From contig QJPP01005223.1 in the NCBI GenBank assembly GCA_003996215.1, positions 46,848-110,847 of the forward strand: a stretch of 64,000 nt of DNA. Reading direction: 5' to 3'. The DNA comes from Jaltomata sinuosa (taxonomy: Eukaryota; Streptophyta; Magnoliopsida; Solanales; Solanaceae). A program made the position numbers and the translations under genes. The notes beneath the pieces are model-generated. The model was not told where the DNA came from, ran no database searches, and saw only the letters and a program-made list of their open reading frames with translations. This document shows positions 11,344 through 24,347 of the stretch, one piece after another; the stretch's first letter is position 1, and the number at the start of each line of letters is the position of its first letter.

Positions 11344-14015
11344 TGTGAGACCCCGTAAAAATATTTTGCATAATAAACGTAGCGTGATATGAGTGTATGA
11401 GGTGTATATGATTTGGTGTGTACGTTAGGAGGAGAAAATTGCAAATGGGTAGTGATATCAAAGAATTCAACTAAATCTTAGGTCAAGGAGATCCCTTAGA
11501 CAAAAGTTTGAGTTAAAGAAATGCCTCGTGTACCACCTTGCTCGTTTGGAAAGTTTAAACTAACCTGTAGCTTCGGGATGAGACTAAAAGTATATGATAT
11601 GCTAAAAAGGATGTGTTATAAGGTATTATAATCTCGCAATATCGTATGTTAAGTTTTGAAGTCAAGCAAGTTGAGAAATAAAAGTCGGTAAAAGCTACCG
11701 TAAGTTTCTTTAATAAATTTTATGAACTTTGGGTTAAATGTTTTGGAGATTTTCTCCCAATATATCAATAGTTAGAGGGCCTATGACCTACCAAATCGAA
11801 GTTCTATGAGTCTAGTTTCCAATGCAAAAAAACCTCATGTCAAGAATATCTTGGAGTAAAAGGTTATGACTATTTTACCGCGGACTGTCTGTGCTAAAAT
11901 CGTGTTGCGAACCGGGTCGCGAACCGGGTCGGGTCAAGATTAGGATATATATGTCTATTGACGTTTTAGATCATAAAAAAACTCTAAAAATAGTTCTGAA
12001 ATAGGGAGAAACATAGGAGAGGGTTACAAGGCAGTTCTTGAGTGATCAAGGTGCATTTTGGGTGATTTTTATCGCTAAAGTTTGCCCCCGATCCAAGAAA
12101 CGTGATCTCTCCGCGTGGCAACCATTTTCCCCTTAGATAAGCAACGTTTGGAGTTGGTTTGGGCAAATAAGACTTGGTATTTCTTGGTGGTTCTTCAATA
12201 TTCACACTTGGTTTGCTAAGGTAACCATCTCAGGGCTCTTTTATGATCATTTTTACGAAGGTCTATGAACGTTTCATCAAGTTATGATCCTATGGAAAAT
12301 CAGCCAATTTAAGCTTAATTATGAACTATTTATAGGTGTGTATAAGCTACGTATATATATTGTTTGCAAAGCTTAGGACTCAAGGAACAACTTTTGTGAA
12401 GGAACTACGGGCATTTGGGCATTCGTTGGAAAGGTATGTTAAGGCTAAGTGTTGTCCTTCCATTGAGCACGAACCTTAGAAAATTCCTAAATCGTCAAAT
12501 GCGATATTTTACTATTTTACTGCTAGAAAGACCTTCTGTGAAAGGCATTGGGATCTCAACTGAAGTATTTTGTAGTATTGTTATGACCATATTCCACTTG
12601 TTCGGTTATATAGGATATTCGACATCTATATGTCATTTTGTCGGTTTCCGTAACTATATGTCTATATGTTGGAGTTCTTGTTCTTCTTTGGGTGTTGTGA
12701 TTTAAAATGATTTTAAAGGAACATTAAGAATTCGCAACCAGCCCTCCTTCCTTGCTAAAATAATTTTCGTAATACTTTAAAATAATGCGTCGATTTTAAA
12801 AACTCTCAAATGTAACTTGTATATTTAAACTACTAAAGGAATCTATTTTTGGAATACCTTCTATTACAAACTATTAGGGAAACATACAAAGAAACTAAGT
12901 GAAGTACCATAAGCTCTTTATAAACATCCTCAGGTTTAATTTAACGTTCTAAAGTTCAGTTAAGTGTTCAAACTTAGTTTACTAGCACATAAGATTCTAC
13001 GAGGTATTTACACATTATATGAAAGTAATTACGAGATTATGAGAACAAGAGTACCAACGGGCCAATATTGGCAACATAATTATGATGACATACGTGCATT
13101 ACGCATCCATGACATGACATGCTATGCATCAGACTCTAAAGCTATAATCGGGAGGTATGGGGCTTATTGCCTAAATTTATACGTATGAGACACAGATGAC
13201 CACCAGTTGGCAGATATAATCCCGGTTAGCTATCTGAAGACACCACCATTGCTAGCACTTGGGTGTGTATGACATGCATTTGCATTTATATATATGTATT
13301 CATGAAATACGATTACACGAGCATACCATGCATATTTAATTTCTATAAGGTCAGATGTAGGCCATGGAGGCTATCATAGTTTAAGTTTCAGGTGGTATCT
13401 CTATTACCCTTTTTACAGCAACTATTCATGATTCTACCCCCTTTCTCACATACCAGTATATTTTTATTCGTACTGACGTCACGTTGCCTGGGGACACTGC
13501 ATTTTTGTTTCATACGTGCAGGTCCAAGTAGGGATTCTGATCGACCTCTCCGCTAAGATTCGGGGTTCATCTGTGAGTTGGTAAGCTCCACCTCTTCCTG
13601 GGCAATTAGAGGGTGTTTACTTTTGTTGTACAGTTTGGGTATAGTCGGGGCCTTGTCCCTACGGTGCTTATGACACTCTTAGAGGATATTGTGGACATGG
13701 TATTCTAGGTTTCTTTTTGCAGCTTCCAGTCTCCAACCCCATAGGTTGGGCATGTATGTATATGTATGTATGTGTGTCTTCGGTTTCGACCTCGTTGGCC
13801 AGCCATTACTTTGTTATTTTTCGCTTGTCTACCTTTGTCTATATGACTTGTTATCATTCAGGTTATGACCTTAACGGTCCAGGCTTGGTATTTCAGACGT
13901 TATGCTGCCCAACTTTTTAGGCCCACAACTTAGTCAGCTAGTGTGTTTTTATGGCTAACTCGGTCGAGTAAGGTATCGAGTTCCAGTCGCGCCTCCCCTA
14001 ATTTGGGGCATGACA
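11344..14015 (+). repeat. 3' LTR of K
   Basis: A 2672-base copy of the 3339-6006 LTR. It has two tandem GCGAACCGGGTC copies (11907-11930), a TATA-like element at 11946-11952, and ends TTTGGGGCATGACA before the GAGGT duplication at 14016-14020. Confidence 0.93.
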
Positions 14016-15462
14016 GAGGTGGTTACGATCATCGCAAAGAAATAACCTAATGCGAGTTGGGGTTGAATCCATGAGGATTGGCACGGAGATTTACCATAAT
14101 TTGTAAATTAATTTGTAAAAGCATGCATGTTGTCTACATAAACAAAAGTAAATTATGGAAAAAAGTGTGACAAGTATTTTGGTTATCCAGCAAAACCACA
14201 AGTAATACAATTGTAAACTATCAAGAGTGGAAAGAATAGGGGTGTGCTTTCGATGGGGCCATATGTGCGAATTGGGATCAACTATTTGACTTATGCATAA
14301 CTAATAGTGTAGGCAGCCTTGGTTAAAGGTATGCTTGCATGTCTTTCAACCTATCAAACATGTATTAGCCTTGGATTCTTTCAAACCCCAAGGTTTAACA
14401 ATAATATAACTAATTGGCTTAAGTGGGTGAGCTATTTCTAGCCTCACACTTAGATGAGAAATTCTTAAGTTGAGCTATTTCTAGCCTCAACTATCAATAG
14501 AATCACCAAATCTTTACTACAAATCCTTATCCAATTATTAAACTTCTTTCTCAAGTAAAAACGTAATTAAAAACTAAATTAATGTTTGCAACCATCAATT
14601 ATTAGATTAAAACTTGAAGGATTTACTAGACCCCCACATAATAATTAATTATTAGCACAAATAATTAACACCCAATCCAAATTTCAAACACCCATCATTG
14701 CACATACCTCTAGAAAGGAATTTAGCTACTCATAGTGAAATAAAAAGACAATATACCAAATGGGTAAACAACAATTCCATTCATATTCAACAGCTACCTT
14801 TGATTCTAAGTTTAGAGTTGTCAACAATAGAGTTTTTCTGCGCAAAGTTCAAGGAAGAAGAAGCTCTAGAATGTACTACAAGGTGTACTCTATCAATAAT
14901 ATTCTAATTGGAGAAAAACATGGTGTAAAATCCTTGCATAGATCCCAAAAAGGGTTTTGGAAGCTTTCCAATTATGCAATAGCTTTTTGGACTATTTTTC
15001 CCTTTGGGGAACTTGCGATAGGACCTGCGATGGCACCTGCGGTCGCCCTTAACAACTTGTGGCATGCGGGTTCCAAGTTTCTTGGGAATTAAGGAATTCT
15101 TCACTTGTAGCTCCATCTGTACGGGCACCTGCGGTCACCCTTGATGACTTACGGCACGCAAGTGACTATATTGTAAGATAGTGTTCTAGCTTCTATTTGT
15201 GTTGGCACCTACAAAACACAGGTGCCATCTTATGAATCGTAGGTCTCCAACATACATCCTGAGTAGTTCTTTCCTCTTTTGACTATCTCTTGACTTAGCT
15301 TTCATTTATGGCTCATTTGGGTTTAAATCCTCTTCTATCTTCATAGATCAATAATTCATGCATATAAGATAATAGAAGCATAAAATCCCTCTAAATCATA
15401 TCAAATCAAGGTAATAACTCATGATTAAGAGCTAAATAAATTGGTAGATTACCAACTTACCA
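14016..15462 (-). repeat. 5' LTR of M, main piece
   Basis: Together with 3306-3338 this makes an LTR of about 1.48 kb. On the minus strand it starts at 15462 with TGGTAAGTTGGTAATC, related to the LTR starts of G1, G2 and CD, and ends at 3306. A CG-rich block of repeated ACCTGCGGTC-like motifs lies at about 15020-15240, roughly 220-440 bases from the LTR start. M seems to have inserted into the RT of P: the base after the LTR continues a GGTTACCATCAG-type RT codon run. Confidence 0.8.
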
Positions 15463-16081
15463 GTTACCATCAGCTCAGAGTCAGAGAATGTGACATTCTG
15501 AAGATAGCCTCCAGAACTTGATATGGTCACTATGAATTCATGGTTATGTCTTTTGGACTAAAGAATGCTCCTGCAGCTTTTATGGACTTGATGAACATGG
15601 TACTCAAGATGTACTTGGATATGTTCATCATTTTCTTTATAGATGACATCCTTGTCTATTCTCATAGTGACGAGGAGCATGCGGACCATTTTAGGGTTGT
15701 TTTGCAGACTCTTAAGGACTGCCAGTTATTTGGTAAGTTTAGCTAGTGTGAGTTTTGGTTGAAGACAGTTGTATTTTTGGGTCGTATTGTATCTAGTGAG
15801 GGCATTCAAGTTGATTCGCAGAAAATAGAGGCAGTAAAGAACTGGCATTGGCCCACTTCTCCGTCATATATTAGGAGCTTTTTGGATTTGGCTGGGTACT
15901 ACAGAAGATTTATTAAGGATTTTTCATCTATTGCTTCCCTGTTGACCAGGTTTACTCATAAAAGGTTAAGTTTTAGTGGTATGATGATTGTTAAAGGAAT
16001 TTCCAATAATTGAAGACTAGGTTGACTAACACTCTAGTTTTGACTTTGCCAGAGGGCCCAGATAGCTTTATAGTTTATTGT
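15463..16081 (+). pseudogene. RT fragment of element P (chromovirus)
   Basis: The reading begins in the middle of RT at YHQLRV and continues through [17 protein letters not shown], the catalytic loop FIDDILVYS and FLDLAGYYRRF into the start of RNase H (PEGPDSFIVYC). It holds a TGA near 15520, a TAG near 15744 and a frameshift near 16010. The 5' part of P was displaced by M. The 3' part continues at 30306 after removal of element I and one TSD copy, rejoining in frame as FIVYCDVSRVGLG. Confidence 0.9.
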
Positions 16082-19000
16082 TGTCACGACCCAATTTCTC
16101 GGTCATGATGGCACCTACAACCTCCGGTAGGTGAACCAATCCCTGTAGCCCAGAACGGTTAGTAATGGGCTACTATCTAACAAATAAGAGAACAAGACGA
16201 ATAAAATAGATAACAGGTATATAAATATATACATATGTGGAAACTAAACCAAACCCCAAGACCTGGTATCATAGTATAGAGCCAAAACTACATACATGGA
16301 GTGCAAACGATCCAAACAATATATACAGATGTCTCTGAATGGTAATAGAGTACATGAAGCAAAAGATAAACTAAAGCTAAGCTCCGATCGCCAAGAGCTC
16401 ACCCTCAGTCTGAAGTAGTCCCCAACAGATCTCCAAGCACGAATTACAATGATCTAACGGCGATGGCCCACGCTAAGATCTGCACCCAAAGATGCAGGGG
16501 GTAGGGGTGAGCACCAAATGCGAAGCATAAGGTACCCAGTAGGTATCATAGGCCGACTGGGCACATATAAGATAAAAGCATAGTAACAGACAGAATAGAA
16601 GCAAGCAGTCAAAGAAATCAACGAAAGGTACATAGGAACTAGCCCAGAAGGAAATCAACAGAACCATATATGAGGCTAGTAAGCAGAATATACACACCAT
16701 AGACACAGGTGAAAGTAAGAAATAATGCACCTGGGGTCCTTGCAATAAAAGTGTATACAAAATAAGTTTACGAAATGGGCGGTATACCGATAACCTCAAG
16801 TGTAAGAAAAAGAGAGAAAGAGTAATGATAGGCATGCTCAGAGACATGAATCAAACTCAACTAATCATATCAATCTCAAATCTAGAAACTAACAGTCTAG
16901 CAGTAACCAATTTCATACTTAACCGTAACAGGGAACAATTTTGTAGGTAAATAGCAAAAGTCTACCTACAGTCCCTCGGCCGCCCATACAACCGAGGAAC
17001 ATAAACAAGTGAAAACAAACCCTCCGGGATCCCATACTACCGGAGCGTACAATCAACAAACAACAAACAAGGGTGGAGCCTCAAACAATGAATGATATGA
17101 TGCATGAAGGTCTCAAGTGAAATGGTATCTCTGTATGTACCTCCTCATGTGCCGATCTGGCCCAGCAGGTAAGTTCCATGGAAGGACATTGCCCGTATAC
17201 CTCTACTCCACCGTATATCCTTCCTCCGGCACACGCAGCCCATAGCCCCTGGCCCGGATGGCAAGGTCCATGGAGGTCCCAGACCCCATACTAAAACTTA
17301 GTATCAAAACATGTCGTCCGAAAGCAAGTCCGGTATCAAGATAGAGACCCAGTCTCGAATATGCATGCCCAGACCCTGTCCAGGACTAAAGTAGTAGGAA
17401 AATATCTCAAAAACCCCTCCAAGGGTGCCCGGGCATAACCGGGTCTAAACACTAGAAAGTCATCTCAGGTGCTCAGTCCGACCGAGGCTAAAAATCACCT
17501 CAAGTAGCAAGAAAACTCAACTAGCATCCCGGCCCTGCCGAGTCTAGCGTTAATTGTATATCTGGTGATTTAAATCACAATTTTACTTTCTTTTACCCAA
17601 GAATATTCACAAGTTAAATCAAACCATTTCCAAATTATTTCTATCAAAAACGGGCCCCCCGGGCCATGCAAGGTTTAGAAAATAGTGTATGTAGGCCCGA
17701 AGCCCAAACCGTAGTAAAACATGTATAAAACCTTTTTATATGCATGAAAATGGTATGATCAAACACAATAGTTGTCCAGCAGCTTACAATCAACCTATCG
17801 ACCCTGCACAGGCCCACAGCTACTCAGCAAGCATAAACAGCCTAGAAGGATAATTCTATGCCCGGGACTCGCGGACATACCCAAAATCCCACCTTCTATG
17901 TTCCAGAGTCAACAAGTCCTCACAGGACCACAAGGGTAAATAAAATATATCGGCAAATACTACAAGCAATGGAGGAACAAAAGTAGGCGAACATGAATAA
18001 AGCGGTCAAGGTCTGTGGTACCAACCTAATAAACCAACCCAAGGATGCCCATTAATACAATTTTATCATATATATGCGGAGTCTAGGGAAAATAAATCGT
18101 AACCTACCTGTCGTCCGATGACAAGCTGCTAGAACGACGATGTCCACGCTGGAACCGCTCCGAGAAACTCCAAAATTAAATCAAACTCGAAATTAGGCTT
18201 GAATAACTTGACGTAGATAATCGATTTCCTTTTCGGTGATCCAATAAATTATCAAGATCTTGCTTATTGGATTCATATTTTAATGTGACAAGAGAATGAT
18301 ACACTGAGGCTGTTTTGCACAAAAATTACTTCCCAAAGAAGTATTATGCAAGTGGAAGCAATTGACATTCAAATTGGTTCCAATCACTAAAGTTTTAACA
18401 TTGAAAATTGTTCAAATCATTTAAGTGAATAGGCACACTTGGCAGCCTACCAAGTGTGAACTATTGTGTGTCCCTCCCCTCCACTTCCACGTGGAAGTGG
18501 GGTTGTTTAACACCCCATCACCTATCCCGTTACATAAATATTTGGGTATTGCATAAATTCATGGTATAATAAATATAACTTTTTAAATATACCATAATTC
18601 ATAGAAAATTATTTCAAATAAAACCTACTATGTTATTCAACTTTTAAATTAAATATTTTCAAGTACGCACGATTAGATACTAAAGAACTCTCTTGGAACC
18701 CTCCCTTGTGTTTTCTCACTGTTTCAGAATTGAAATCGCGTTTTAAAACGTGAAGTTGAGGCTTAAATCGAGTTTAATCCCGACCCGGTTCGCGACCCGG
18801 TTCGCAACCCGTTTTCTTCCAGACAGTCCGCGGTAAAACAGTCATAACTTTTTACTCCGAGATCATTTGGACGTGAGGTTTTGTGCGTTGGAAACTAGAC
18901 TTGTAGACCTTTGATTTGGTATTTCGGGGGACTTCTAACTCTTTATATATTGAGAGAAAAGCTCCAAGACATTTTACCCAAAGTTCAGAAAATTTATTAA

Positions 19001-19181
19001 AGATCTTACGATAACTTTTGCCGACTTGCTTGACTTCAAAACTTATAATGCGACCAAACAAATGGACCCGACACCGAAAATAACGGTCCTGATGAGCCTT
19101 AAGTGACTTGGGGCCGCTACAAACAAGCTCTAACGGTTCAAGAAAAACGTATACGTGGAAATAACCGGAAGGGTCATTAAA
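16082..19181 (-). repeat. 3' LTR of I
   Basis: A 3100-base LTR. It carries the block (about 18782-19045) that also occurs in K's LTRs, with two tandem GACCCGGTTCGC units at 18782-18805. The end that should read TCATTACA reads TCATTAAA, a one-base change. It lacks an AT-rich segment found in the other LTR at 26894-27060. No gene is seen in it. Confidence 0.92.
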
Positions 19182-19200
19182 TCATCCACTACTAAAAAGG

Positions 19201-19218
19201 ACTTTCGTCCTCGAAAGT
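19201..19218 (-). other. Stem-loop 19 nt upstream of the 3' LTR of I
   Basis: Minus strand: ACTTTCG, loop AGGA, CGAAAGT, a perfect 7-bp stem. Exactly 19 bases (19182-19200) separate it from the LTR. Its place and loop match hairpins in G1, G2, CD and H. Confidence 0.85.
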
Positions 19219-19242
19219 CAAGGTCAAGTGGGTACCTGAAGG

Positions 19243-20819
19243 CTAAAATAGCTGTGGATATTGGGCCCGCATATCTCTCTCGGTCTCCCAGGTAGCCTCC
19301 TCGACTAGACGGTGCCTCCACAGAACCTTAACTACCGGGACCTCTCGAGACCTCTATCTCCTGACATCTCTGGCCAAAATAGGTGTCGGCTCCTGAACAA
19401 AGGCTAAACCCTCACCCAACTGAACTGAATCCCACTGTAACACATGAGACTCATCTGGGACATACCGACGCAACATCGAAACATGAAATACAGGATGTAT
19501 AGCTGAAAACATCGGAGGCAAGGCTAGCTGATAGGCAACGCTACCAACCCTCTGAAGAATCTCAAACGGCCCAATGTACCTGGGGCTAAGCTTGCCCCGC
19601 CTACCAAATCTCGTCACGCCCTTTATGGGCGATACACGGAGAAACACCAAGTCACTGACACTAAACTCCAAGGCACGAAGCCGACGATCAGCATAACTCT
19701 TTTGCCTGCTCTGAGCTGCCCGAAGTCTGTCCTGAATCACTCGGACTCGGTCTAAGGAATCTCGAAACAAATTTGTGCTCTGTGGCCCAGAACTAAAACC
19801 ATCAAACCAACCTACCGGTGATCTGCAACGCCTTCCATACAAAGCCTCAAAAGGTGCCATGCCGATACTCGAATGGAAGCTGTTATTATAAGCAAACTCA
19901 GCCAAGGGAACAAACTGATCCCATGAACCTCCAAAGTCAAGAACACAAGCCCGAAGCATGTCCTCCAGAATCTGAATGGTCCTCTTGGACTGGCCATCTG
20001 TCTGAGGGTGGAAAGCGGTGCTAAGATGAACCTCTGTACCCAAATCTCGCTGAATAGCCCTCCAGAACTGAGATGTGAACTGAGTGCCATGGTCTGAAAT
20101 GATAGAAGCTGGGACCCCGTGCAACCGAACAATCTCACGAAGGTAGATCAGAGCTAACCTCTATGCGCCATAAGGAGTCTGAACCGGCAAGAAATGTGCT
20201 GACTTAGTCAGCCTATCAACAATCACCCATATGGAATCAAACCCATGAGAAGTACGAGGCAACCCAACAACAAAGTCCATAGTAATCCCTTCCCACTTCC
20301 ACTCAGGAATGGGAAGTCGATGTATCAAACCACCAGGTCTCATGTGCTCGAACTTAACCTGCTGACAGTTCAAGCACCGAGATACAAACTCCGCTATATC
20401 CCGCTTCATACCACTCCACCAGTAAAGCTGTCTCAAGTCCCTATACATCTTTGTTGTGCCAGGGTTAATGGAGTATCTAGTACAATGTGCCTCATAAAGT
20501 ATCAACTGAATCAAATCACTAATCCTCCGAACACAAAGGCGACTATCAAACCTCAGAACCTCATCTGAATCTAGAGTAGTTTGACTGGTCTCACCCTGAA
20601 CAACCCGATCACGAAGGTCACACAACTGCAGATCCTCAAACTGACGGCTCTGAATCTGATCAATCAAAGTAGAACGAACCTCAATACTAGCGAGAACTCT
20701 GCTAGGATCCGACAAGTCAAGCCTAACCAGACAGTTAGCCAAGGACTGGATGTCCAAGGCCAACGGTCTCTCTGAAACTGAAAGAGAAGATAGGCTACCC
20801 ATACTCACTGTCTTCCGAC
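19243..20819 (-). pseudogene. Integrase with chromodomain of I, broken
   Basis: The zinc-binding part reads [15 protein letters not shown]...CLNCQQVK, with Asn (20464-20466) where the family has the second His. The core shows MDFVVGLP and IISDHGTQF. The expected catalytic Glu in HPQTDGQSKRTIQ is Lys (codon 19984-19986, AAG for GAG). The C-terminal region (GRRGKLSPRYIGPFEI, HPVFHVSMLRRY) runs into a chromodomain (VVKVLWRHRLVEEATWE) ending QYPQLF-stop at 19243. Stops lie at about 20160 and 19352. Even without the stops, the Lys should abolish strand transfer. Confidence 0.88.
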
Positions 20820-22427
20820 TCAAGGCATCCGCTACCACGTTTGCCTTGCCCGGATGATACAGAATAGTGAAGTCATAGTCCTTCAGTAACTCGACCCATC
20901 TCCTCTGTCTCGAGTTCAACTCTCGCTGACTCGTGATATACTGAAGACTACGGTGATCGGTGAAGATCTCACAGTGAACTCCATATAGGTAATGTCTCCA
21001 GATCTTAAGCGCGAAAACTACCGCCGCCAACTCTAAGTCATGAGTGGGGTAGTTGCGCTCGTGAACCTTCAGCTGCCTCGATGCATATGCTATTACTCAA
21101 CCCTGCTGCATCAACACACAACCAAGACCAACCCCAGAAGCATCACAATACACGGAGAAGCTCTGACCCTCAACCGGCAAAGTCAAAACTGGAGCTGAAG
21201 TCAATAAGGCCTTAAGCCTCTAGAAGCTATCCTTACACCGATCTGACCACTGAAATGGGACATCCTTCCTAGTCAGCATAGTCAAGGGTGCTGTTATGGA
21301 AGAAAATCCCTCAACGAACCATCTGTAGTAGCCTGCTAACCCAATAAAGCTGCGAACCTCAGTAACAGTAGTAGGTCTAGGCCAATCACAAACCGCAGAA
21401 ATCTTTCCCGGGTCAACCCTAATCCCATCCTTAGACACCATGTGCCCTAGGAATGCAACTGACTCAAGCCAAAACTCACACTTTGAGAACTTGGCATAAA
21501 GACGATGATCTCTCAACGTATGGAGTATAACCCTCAAGTGCTGCTCATGCTCATCTCTACTACGCGAGTATACCAAGATTTCGTCTATAAAAACTACCAC
21601 AAATGAGTCCAAATACGGGCCAAGAACCCTGTGCATCAAGTTCATAAGGCTGCGGGGGCATTAGTCAACCCAAAAGACATCACCAGGAACTCATAATGGC
21701 CATAACGTGTCTTGAATGCTGTCTTAAGGATGTCCTCCGCCCTAATCCTCAACTGATGGTAGCCATACCTCAAATCAATCTTCGAAAACACGACTGAACC
21801 CTGAAGCTGGTCAAACAAATCATCAATCCTCGGCATCGGATACCTATTCTTCACTGTAACCCTATTCAGCTGCCGATAATCAATACACATGTGCATCGAC
21901 CCATCCTTCTTCTTCACGAAGAGAATAGGAGCACCCCACGGTGACACACTAGGTCTAATAAACCCCTTAGCTAACAGATCCTGGAGCTGCTCCTTAAGCT
22001 CCCTCAACTCAGCAAGAGCCATACGGTAAGGAGAAATAGGAATGGGCCTGGTGCCCGGCTCTAGCTCAATAGAAAAATCAATATCTCTCTCAGGTGGAAG
22101 GCCTGGCAGGTCGGTAGGAAACACATCGAGAAAGTCTCTAACCACAGGAACAGACTCAGGAGAAGTAGGGTCAGCACTAACATCTCGGACATATGCTAGA
22201 TAAGCTAAACACCCACGGGAAATCAACTTTCTAGCTCGAAGACAAGAGATGATCCCAGATGGTGCATGGCTAACAGAACCCTGCCACACAACCGGGGATA
22301 CACTGGGCACAGCTATGGTAATGGTCTTGGCATAACAATCCAAAACCACACGGTGAGGGGATAACTAGTCCATGCCCAGTATCACATCAAAATCTAGCAT
22401 ATCAAGAATCATCAAATCACCCCAAGT
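20820..22427 (-). pseudogene. Reverse transcriptase and RNase H of I, broken
   Basis: RT blocks: [43 protein letters not shown], and the catalytic loop FIDEILVYS, whose second Asp is Glu (codon 21580-21582). RNase H follows with [38 protein letters not shown] and [15 protein letters not shown]. There is a frame change near 21645 and stops near 21220 and 21098; a stop near 22365 precedes RT. The D-to-E change in the polymerase loop is a second reason it cannot work. Confidence 0.88.
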
Positions 22428-24138
22428 CTATGAATCACCAATAGATAGCATACAAGATCTCACAATCCGATCCACTACTAAAGAATCTCCTACTGGGGTC
22501 AAAACAGAAACAGAAACAGGAACAGATAATTGCTCACTAGCAAACCCCAAACAAGGCACAAAGTAGGCAGATACATATGAACAAGTGGATCCAGGATCAA
22601 ATAAAGACATAGCTGACTGATGGCACACAGAAATTGTACCTGTAATCACAGCATCTGAGGCCTCTGCCTCTGGTCTAGAGACCACGTAAAACTGACGACG
22701 ACCTCCACCTGCCCGACCGCTATCCCTACCACCTGCTCTGCCGCATGGAGCACCATATCTACTCTGACGACCACCCCCTCGAGCTGGGGGATGAACTACT
22801 CGTAAAGGCTCGGCCAACTGAACTGTACCCTGCTGAGGGCAATCTCTAGCAAAATGACCGATCACACCATAAGTAAAACAAGCCCCCGGTGGCCTACTCG
22901 GTTTAGATGAACCAGCAGATCCCACATAACCACCACGGCCTGATGCCCCAGAAACTGTACCCCTCGAAGACTGGCCGCCATAGCCCTGATGGCTTCTCTG
23001 ACCCTGCTCGAACTGGGTACTACCGAAAGTCTGAAAGGAAGCTTGAACCGGTCGGCTGGACTGACCCTGGTACTGATGTGGCTGATAACTCCGGCTCCAC
23101 TGGCCAGGACCTCTACCACCATATCTGGAACCACTGTAGACACCCTGATGCCGAGGCCTCTTATCTTTGGACCCCTGATCATGTCGTTGTAAGTCCTCCA
23201 CAGTGCGGGCATAGTCTACAATAGCTTGGAATGACCGACCACTGGCAATCAATATCTCAGCTGGCTGTCTGATCTCTGGCCTCAAACCCACATAAATCTG
23301 TGAATCCTATCTGCCTCGGTAGGAATGATCATAGCTCCGAACGGTGCTAGCTGATGAAAATGGGTCTCATACTCTGAGACAGTCGTAGATCCCTGCATAA
23401 GGTGAGTAAATTGCTCCCTACGATGCTCACGATCACTTTGAGGTAGGAACTTGGCCATAAAGGCCTCATAAAACTCAGACCAGGTCAAAGGAGGTGACAA
23501 TGGTGGTCTACAAGCAACCTGAGCCCTCCACCATAACTTCGCTGGGCCCTTAAACTGATAGGTAGTATAACCAACCCCGTGAGTCTCCAACAAACCCAAA
23601 TGATGCAACATATCCTCACAGGTAGTAATAAAGTCATGTGGATCCTGTCCAGAAGTACCAACAAACCTCGGAGGTGCTAACCTCAAAAACCTACCCAACG
23701 CCTTCTGCTCTAACTCTGTCATAACTCGGCGAGGAGCAAGAGGCTGTGCAACAGATGGAACCAGAATGACCTCCGCACGGGGAGCCATAGTAGCCGGCTG
23801 CGCTCCTGAGCTCTGATCACCCAGGGCTGCCCCCTGAGCGAATGTCTGCGCTACCTCAGAAGGCCGCTCTCCAATCACACCCAAAAGCTGTAATAGTAAT
23901 CCCCGAATATCTGGAGACTAAGCTGCGGCTGGAGCTGGCACAGAAGTGGGCACTGGGGCTGGTACTGAAGCTGGTGCTGGAGCTGGTGGTATCTGGGCTA
24001 CCCCCTGATCCACATGTTGCTCGGGCTCTATCTCCACTCTAGCAGCTGTAGCAGGTGCCACTGTTCGAGGGCGTCCTCGACCCTTAGCTGGAGTGGAGGC
24101 TCATCTCCGCGTGATGCCGATGATCTCGTACGAACCAT
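22428..24138 (-). pseudogene. gag: Gag and protease of I, broken
   Basis: A start at 24138 (MVRTRSSASRG) is followed by a frameshift and then a Pro/Ala-rich segment. A TAG near 23920 precedes the Gag core (FLRLAPPRFVG, ITTCEDMLHHLG, WSEFYEAFMAKFLP). A second break near 23285 leads to a Gly/Gln/Arg-rich region and the zinc knuckle CFTYGVIGHFARDC (22839-22880), in which the second Cys is Tyr (22869-22871). The protease motif SLFDPGSTCSYVS follows at about 22600. The knuckle change would impair RNA binding. Confidence 0.88.
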
Positions 24139-24329
24139 CTGCGGAAGAATGAAGTAGAATAAATGAGACCTCCAGAATCTTCAAGGGTTCTACGCACGAC
24201 ACAGAAGCAATGAAAGAGTCAAATTCCTAAAATGTCACTGTAGCCTCCCAAAGATTGAGTACGGACGTCTCCGCCCCGATCCGCAGGACTCTACTAGACA
24301 TTGGCTCCTATACCAATGACACCGGTGAA

Positions 24330-24347
24330 CCTAAATCTCTGTTACCA
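24330..24347 (-). promoter_or_regulatory. Primer-binding site of I, initiator tRNA-Met type
   Basis: The minus strand reads TGGTAACAGAGATTTAGG, resembling TGGTATCAGAGCCAGG, three bases inside the LTR at 24351. Confidence 0.75.

Larger units (their letters stand above)
3339..14015 (+). mobile_element. Ty3/Gypsy chromovirus K (Tekay-like), full length but dead
   Basis: A complete LTR retrotransposon of 10,677 bases. LTRs lie at 3339-6006 and 11344-14015, both starting TGTGAGACCCC and ending TTTGGGGCATGACA. The primer site is at 6011, the polypurine tract at 11331, and the TSD is GAGGT on both sides. Internal order is gag, protease, RT, RNase H, integrase with a C-terminal chromodomain, which is the chromovirus order. 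Every domain carries stops or frameshifts, many of them TAG where CAG or TGG would be expected, as from deamination of methylated cytosine. By eye the LTRs match at roughly nine bases in ten, so the insertion is old. It sits inside the LTR of M. Confidence 0.95.
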
